DNA of 18,729 nucleotides from Butyrivibrio sp. (GTDB taxonomy: Bacteria; Bacillota; Clostridia; Lachnospirales; Lachnospiraceae): the NCBI RefSeq assembly GCF_015056685.1, contig NZ_SVFW01000064.1, forward strand, positions 1 to 18,729, read 5' to 3'. Position 1 is the first letter of the stretch, and each line of letters begins with the position of its first letter. Shown here in pieces: positions 14,836-18,729 of the stretch. The notes below the pieces were generated by a model that saw only the letters and a program-made list of their open reading frames with translations, had not been told where the DNA came from and searched no databases. Both the position numbers and the translations under genes were made by a program.

Positions 14836-16296
14836 ATGAATCCAGTATTAGCAATGCTTATCGGTATTGTTGTGATGATGGTTCTCATCATCTGCACACG
14901 TCTTCATCCCTTCCCGGCGATGATCGTGTCTGCTATCTTTATTGCGATCCTTTCAGGAAACGCACTTCTTGTTGGAACAGGTAATGAAGGTGGCAATCTT
15001 TTATCAGTTGCAGTAAGCACTGTAACTGGCGGTTTTGGAAGCACCATGACATCCATTGGTATCGTTATTGGCTTTGGTACAATAATGGGTATTTTTATGG
15101 AAAAGAGTGGAGCAGCCAAGAGAATGGCACTTACAATATTGAAACTTGTAGGTGTAAAAAATGCAGACGTTGTTCTTGGACTTACAGGATTTGTTGTTTC
15201 TATTCCTGTATTTTGTGACAGCGGTTTTGTAATTCTTTCTTCTCTTGCAAAAGAGTTCTCAAGACTTACCAAGAAATCAATGGTATGGCTTGGCGGTATT
15301 CTTGGAATGGGCCTTTACATTACTCATTTCATGGTTCCTCCGACACCTGGACCACTTGCTGTTATCAGCACATTCCAGCAAAATGGCATAAACATCGATC
15401 TTGGTCTTTTCATTGTTGCAGGACTTCTTTTCTCAATTCCTCTTTTCATCGTATCAGTATTCTTATTCCGTTGGTTCGGTGAAAAGTATAAGGACAAATT
15501 CGTTGTTCCATCTGAGATTGACAGATCAAAATATACAGCAGATCAGCTTAAGGTTCTCGACAGGATCGAAGCTAAGTTAAATGCAGGAAAAGATCTTGAA
15601 AATGCAGATTTTGCTGAGCTTCTTTCAACAGAAAAGCTCCCTGGAGCATTTATTTCATTTACAATTCTTCTTTTACCTGTAGTACTCATTCTTTTAAACA
15701 CATTGGTAGGACAGACAGCACTTAAGGCCACAATGGTCGGACAGATCGTACAGTTCCTTGGAACACCAATCATCGCCCTTTTCATCTCTCTCTGCATTGG
15801 TGCATTTGGACTGGCAAAAGACCTTGATAACAAGACTGTAATTGCTATGATGGGAGAAGCTTGTAAGGACGCAGGTCCTATAGTATTTATCACAGCAGCC
15901 GGTGGTGCTTTAGGTGCTGTTGTTAAAGCAACAGGTGCAGCTCAGATAATGGCTAACGGAATCGTAGCTATGGGTATTCCTGCAATCCTAGTTCCACTCC
16001 TCATTGGAACAATCATGAGATTCCCACAGGGCTCAGGAACAGTTGCAATGATCACAGGTTCAGCAATCGTAGCTCCTATGATGGCTACACTTGGAATCAA
16101 TCCATATCTTGCAGCTTTGGCAGTCTGCCTTACGGCTATGATGCCTTCATTCCTTAATGACTCTTACTTCCATGTTGTAACTAACTTCTCAGGAATGGAC
16201 ATCAAAACATCTCTAAAGACATGGACAATTTCAACATTTATTATTCCAATCTTTGGATCGATTCTTATAATCATTCTTAGCTTGTTCATTCATTAA
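14836..16296 (+). CDS. GntP-family gluconate/hydroxy-acid permease
   Basis: This 486-residue inner-membrane symporter belongs to the GntP family, whose members import gluconate, galactonate-like acids, glycerate or related hydroxy acids with protons. About 12 hydrophobic segments are visible. Signatures are IVIGFGTIMGIFMEKSG at 76-92, GFVVSIPVFCDSGFVIL at 118-134, VPPTPGPLAV at 167-176, and RFPQGSGTVAMITGSAIVAP at 395-414. A charged cytoplasmic loop of about 50 residues (215-265) makes it somewhat longer than the usual 440-450. It follows the dehydratase after 31 bases, with ribosome site AAAGGGGG. A terminator ends the first part of the cluster just after it. It probably imports the acid consumed by the LarA-like enzyme and dehydratase; the identity of that acid is unknown. 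Confidence 0.9.
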   Translation: MNPVLAMLIGIVVMMVLIICTRLHPFPAMIVSAIFIAILSGNALLVGTGNEGGNLLSVAVSTVTGGFGSTMTSIGIVIGFGTIMGIFMEKSGAAKRMALTILKLVGVKNADVVLGLTGFVVSIPVFCDSGFVILSSLAKEFSRLTKKSMVWLGGILGMGLYITHFMVPPTPGPLAVISTFQQNGINIDLGLFIVAGLLFSIPLFIVSVFLFRWFGEKYKDKFVVPSEIDRSKYTADQLKVLDRIEAKLNAGKDLENADFAELLSTEKLPGAFISFTILLLPVVLILLNTLVGQTALKATMVGQIVQFLGTPIIALFISLCIGAFGLAKDLDNKTVIAMMGEACKDAGPIVFITAAGGALGAVVKATGAAQIMANGIVAMGIPAILVPLLIGTIMRFPQGSGTVAMITGSAIVAPMMATLGINPYLAALAVCLTAMMPSFLNDSYFHVVTNFSGMDIKTSLKTWTISTFIIPIFGSILIIILSLFIH

Positions 16297-16311
16297 GACT
16301 ATATGCGAAAG

Positions 16312-16355
16312 ATCCGGTCCAAATATACAGACTTTTGGACCGGATTATTTCTTTT
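16312..16355 (+). terminator. Intrinsic terminator after the GntP permease
   Basis: A perfect 12-bp stem (16312-16323 with 16334-16345) closes a 10-base loop and is followed by tatttctttt. It separates larA through gntP from the regulator and kinase genes. Confidence 0.88.
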
Positions 16356-16372
16356 AACAGCTCGAAATTTGG

Positions 16373-16404
16373 TATAATTCTGATGATAAGTATTTTTATC
16401 AGAA
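16373..16404 (+). promoter_or_regulatory. gntR promoter (-10) with overlapping inverted repeat
   Basis: A perfect -10 TATAAT (16373-16378) is present; no clear -35 is visible at 17 bases. A 7-base inverted repeat, TTCTGAT (16378-16384) and ATCAGAA (16398-16404), begins at its last base, where a repressor could act. It does not match the palindrome upstream of larA, so autoregulation through the same site is not supported. Confidence 0.5.
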
Positions 16405-16429
16405 ATCGTATTATATGGGGAAAAAACGT

Positions 16430-17113
16430 ATGCCAACAAAAAAACTGCAGGTAAATACAATAAGTCATCAGGTATATTCTATTATTAAAAAAGCTATTGT
16501 TTCAGGAGAGTATGCGCCGGGGTTCTGGCTTCAGGAAGTGGAGCTTTCCAAGGAGCTTGGAGTTAGCAGAAGCCCTGTTCGCGAAGCCCTAAAGCAATTA
16601 TCTGCAGATGGGCTTGTAAAAGAAATTCCAAATAAGGGGACATTTGTAAGAGAATTTACACAAAAAGAGATAATTGAGATATATGAGATAAGAGAGCTTT
16701 TAGAGTCCTACGCTATATTGAACCTTCCAAAAGAGCTTACAAAAGAGCAGCAAAAGAAGCTTACGGATTATAAAAAAGACTTTAAAAAGTACCATAAAGA
16801 AGATGATCTGGACATGTATATTGAAGTTGATTCCAAATTTCACAGATTTATTATTGAGTGCTGTGATAACAGTATTTTGATGGAACTTTACAGAAAAGTC
16901 AGAAATATGAATATGCTATTTAGAATATTCTCTTTATCTACAAGAGAACGTTTTGATGAGTCTCAAAAAGAGCATTCAGATATAATTGATAAACTGATAA
17001 GTGGTGATTATAAAGGCGCAGACAGGATAAATAAAACTCATCTGACCTATGCAAAGGATACAGCTTTGGAGCATTTGCTTGGAGAGTGTTCTAAAGAAGA
17101 TGAGGATGAATAA
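16430..17113 (+). CDS. GntR-family transcriptional regulator, FCD subfamily
   Basis: This 227-residue regulator has an N-terminal winged helix-turn-helix at about 9-75, with the recognition part ELSKELGVSRSPVREALKQL. An all-helical FCD effector domain follows at about 80-215. The FCD ligand or metal residues appear to be present: Asp134, His138, His182 and His204. FCD regulators typically respond to small carboxylates such as lactate, gluconate or glucuronate. I choose the ATG at 16430 because TGGGG at 16416-16420 is a well-placed ribosome site; the upstream in-frame ATG at 16415 would overlap it. The gene lies between the permease and the glycerate kinase and probably represses larA through the 26-bp palindrome. 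The C-terminus ends in an acidic tail (KEDEDE). Confidence 0.9.
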   Translation: MPTKKLQVNTISHQVYSIIKKAIVSGEYAPGFWLQEVELSKELGVSRSPVREALKQLSADGLVKEIPNKGTFVREFTQKEIIEIYEIRELLESYAILNLPKELTKEQQKKLTDYKKDFKKYHKEDDLDMYIEVDSKFHRFIIECCDNSILMELYRKVRNMNMLFRIFSLSTRERFDESQKEHSDIIDKLISGDYKGADRINKTHLTYAKDTALEHLLGECSKEDEDE

Positions 17114-17145
17114 ACAGGCTGCATAAGTATCAATGGGGGTAAAAC

Positions 17146-18378
17146 ATGGGTATAAGAGAAGATGCAAAAGAAATAATCGATGCTTCAATTGCAAGTGCAC
17201 TACCTGATAATGCGGTAAAAAAAGCTCTTAAGAAGTTACCTGCGTGTGATGGAAAAATATATCTGGTAGCAATAGGGAAAGCTGCCTGGCAGATGACTAA
17301 GGCCGCAGTGGATGAACTTGGCGATAAAATTACAGATGGTGTGTGCATTACCAAGTATGATCATGTTAAAGACCAGATAGAAGGGATCAGATGCTTTGAG
17401 GCAGGACACCCTGTTCTTGATGAAAACTCTGTAGCTGCTACAAAAGAAGCAGAAAAACTTGTATCAGGTCTTTCTAAAGATGACTTTGTTATTTTCCTTG
17501 TTTCAGGTGGTGGTTCAGCCTTGTTCGAAGATCCCAAGGTGTCACTGTCTGAACTTCAGGACATCAACAAGCAGCTTCTTTCATCGGGAGCAAGTATCAC
17601 AGAGATAAACACTATAAGAAAGAGACTCTCAAATGTAAAGGGCGGCCGTTTTGCCAAAATGTGCGAACCGGCAACAGTTTTTTCAATTATCCTTTCAGAT
17701 ATAATCGGAGATCCTCTTGATATGATCGCATCAGGACCGGCGTACCCTGACTCAGCAACGGCAGAGGATGCAACTGGGATCATAAATAAATATAGCCTTA
17801 AAGTGACAGAAGATGTGAAAGCTCTTTTAACTGAGGAGACACCAAAAGAGCTATCTAATGTTACAACTATAGTCACAGGAAGTGTTAAGCAGCTTTGTGC
17901 CTCTGCATCCATAAAGGCCAAGGAACTTGGATATGAACCTATTGTCCTGACATCATGTCTTGACTGTGAAGCAAAGGCAGCAGGGCAGTTTCTTTCTGCC
18001 ATTGCCAGAGAACACTCAAAAGATGGCAAAAAGCTTGCATATATCATGGGCGGTGAGACAGTAGTAAAGCTTACAGGAAAAGGTCTTGGTGGCAGGAACC
18101 AGGAGCTTGCCCTTGCTTGTGCAGAAGGTATTGGCGGCCTTAAGAACGTATGCGCATTTTCTGTAGGAAGCGACGGAACAGACGGACCAACAGACGCTGC
18201 AGGCGGCATTGTGGATGGATATACCAGTGAGGCTCTTTTAGCAAAAGGTATAACAATATCTGACGTTCTTGCCAATAATGATTCATATAATGCATTAAAG
18301 CTTGTAGATGGCCTTGTTATAACAGGCCCCACCGGGACAAACGTTAATGATGTTGCAGTTCTGCTGATAGGAGCTTAA
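17146..18378 (+). CDS. gckA: Class II glycerate 2-kinase (DUF4147/MOFRL)
   Basis: This 410-residue enzyme phosphorylates D-glycerate with ATP to 2-phosphoglycerate, feeding lower glycolysis in the cytoplasm. The N-terminal DUF4147 domain (about 4-240) carries GKAAW at 44-48, VSGGGSAL at 119-126, KRLSNVKGGRFA at 159-170, and LSDIIGDPLDMIASGP at 183-198. The C-terminal MOFRL domain (about 295-402) carries GGETVVKLTGKGLGGRNQE at 302-320, SVGSDGTDGPTDAAGG at 339-354 and TGPTGTNVNDV at 393-403. Older annotations call such proteins TtuD or hydroxypyruvate reductase. The ribosome site GGGGG is seven bases before the ATG, and the gene follows gntR after 32 bases, probably on the same transcript. Its presence says that the cluster yields glycerate, directly or after cleavage of a larger acid. 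Confidence 0.92.
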   Translation: MGIREDAKEIIDASIASALPDNAVKKALKKLPACDGKIYLVAIGKAAWQMTKAAVDELGDKITDGVCITKYDHVKDQIEGIRCFEAGHPVLDENSVAATKEAEKLVSGLSKDDFVIFLVSGGGSALFEDPKVSLSELQDINKQLLSSGASITEINTIRKRLSNVKGGRFAKMCEPATVFSIILSDIIGDPLDMIASGPAYPDSATAEDATGIINKYSLKVTEDVKALLTEETPKELSNVTTIVTGSVKQLCASASIKAKELGYEPIVLTSCLDCEAKAAGQFLSAIAREHSKDGKKLAYIMGGETVVKLTGKGLGGRNQELALACAEGIGGLKNVCAFSVGSDGTDGPTDAAGGIVDGYTSEALLAKGITISDVLANNDSYNALKLVDGLVITGPTGTNVNDVAVLLIGA

Positions 18379-18401
18379 GTCAAATATCGTTGTAGATTAG
18401 G

Positions 18402-18451
18402 GAGAGTATTCTGATATATGTAATCAGCATATATTAGAATACTCTCTTTTT
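18402..18451 (+). terminator. Strong intrinsic terminator after the glycerate kinase
   Basis: A 19-bp stem (18402-18420 with 18428-18446, one G-U pair) encloses a 7-base loop and is followed by TTTTT. It marks the end of the hydroxy-acid cluster. Confidence 0.93.
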
Positions 18452-18467
18452 GTATATGCGTAAGTAA

Positions 18468-18729
18468 TTGGCTCCGTACGCCACCATTGACTGAACCTGA
18501 GGAAAACGCCTTGGTCAACGAGCCGACGGTGAGGATGATGGGAACAGTAGATTTTCTCGCACCGTCGGATTCAGCATTGTAGCGTTTTCCTCAGCCCCCG
18601 TCAATGGCAAGCACCTTCGGTGTGGCTGGGGGAAGATGCCTCAGGATCCAATTCCGAGAACAGTAGGGGATGAAGGCGCCTCGGACTCTGAATTCAGTGG
18701 CAGCAGAAGCGGCTAGTTTCTAGGGAACA
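18468..18729 (+). ncRNA. Large structured RNA, candidate HEARO/omega RNA of an IscB element (runs to the window edge)
   Basis: No open frame of note fills this GC-rich stretch, but it folds extensively. A nested rod contains P1 (18484-18491 with 18600-18607, 8 bp), P2 (18497-18509 with 18582-18594, 13 bp) and P3 (18523-18531 with 18560-18568, 9 bp), all perfect. CCCCC at 18595-18599 can pair with GGGGG at 18628-18632 as a pseudoknot across P1. Smaller hairpins are 18612-18615 with 18619-18622, 18653-18658 with 18680-18685, and the palindrome CTGAATTCAG at 18688-18697. From memory, a helix ending in CAG, then YCCCCG, then GGGGGAAnAU and a CUCUG hairpin close to the 3' end match the omega RNA of IscB. 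In that case iscB should begin just past the window. A structured RNA is nearly certain; the family is a hypothesis (about 0.55). Confidence 0.75.

Noticed and set aside
16415..16429. Upstream in-frame ATG as the start of the GntR regulator
   Set aside because: It has no ribosome site and would place the best GGGG ribosome site inside the coding region.
17556..18332. A 258-codon open frame on the minus strand
   Set aside because: It lies entirely inside the glycerate kinase gene, whose motifs are intact over the full length, and has no ribosome site or recognisable domain.
18468..18729. Group II intron, RNase P, tmRNA or SRP RNA as identity for the structured region
   Set aside because: No GUGYG 5' end or domain V motif, no RNase P P4 or ACAGAAA-type conserved segment, no tmRNA acceptor end and no SRP Alu or helix 8 motif could be found.
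1..18729. CRISPR array, tRNA or rRNA genes, prophage genes
   Set aside because: No regularly spaced repeats, cloverleaf sequences, rRNA motifs or phage structural genes were seen.

Overview
The window reads as chromosomal DNA from a low-to-moderate GC Firmicute. The gene content points to Lachnospiraceae, possibly Butyrivibrio or Pseudobutyrivibrio: strong AGGAGG-type ribosome sites, a flagellin-related protein, a five-gene oligopeptide transporter and a GntP/UxaA/GntR sugar-acid cluster. This placement is inference from style and content, because no rRNA or marker gene is present. All protein genes are on the + strand, and intrinsic terminators divide them into separate units.

Region 1 (1-3660) holds a HerA/DUF853-type ATPase, a small one-pass membrane protein and a divergent flagellin-like protein. 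The gaps on either side of the small membrane protein gene each hold a candidate C-rich small RNA. One is on the minus strand (about 1725-1846) with its own promoter-like boxes and terminator; the other is on the plus strand (about 2489-2588). Region 2 (3660-10130) is an oppBCDFA operon for peptide uptake. It is preceded by a long leader with a sigma-A-like promoter and an internal terminator-like hairpin, and it ends in a strong terminator. Region 3 (10130-11915) is a single SulP anion transporter gene with a STAS domain and its own terminator.

Region 4 (11950-18451) is a catabolic cluster for an unidentified 2-hydroxy or sugar acid. It contains a LarA-type nickel-pincer-nucleotide racemase/epimerase, a two-subunit UxaA-family dehydratase (SAF subunit plus catalytic subunit), a GntP-family permease, an FCD-type GntR regulator and a class II glycerate 2-kinase. 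A near-perfect 26-bp palindrome directly downstream of the larA promoter is a good candidate operator for the regulator. A coherent reading is import of a hydroxy acid, inversion at C2, beta-elimination to a 2-keto-3-deoxy acid, and recovery of glycerate as 2-phosphoglycerate. No aldolase or semialdehyde reductase is present, so the substrate stays open.

Region 5 (about 18468 to the right edge) is a GC-rich, gene-free stretch that folds into a long nested rod of perfect helices, with a possible pseudoknot and further hairpins. It is almost certainly a structured RNA. It resembles the HEARO/omega RNA that lies upstream of IscB nuclease genes, which would put the left edge of an IscB element just after the glycerate kinase terminator. 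The deciding gene would lie beyond the window.
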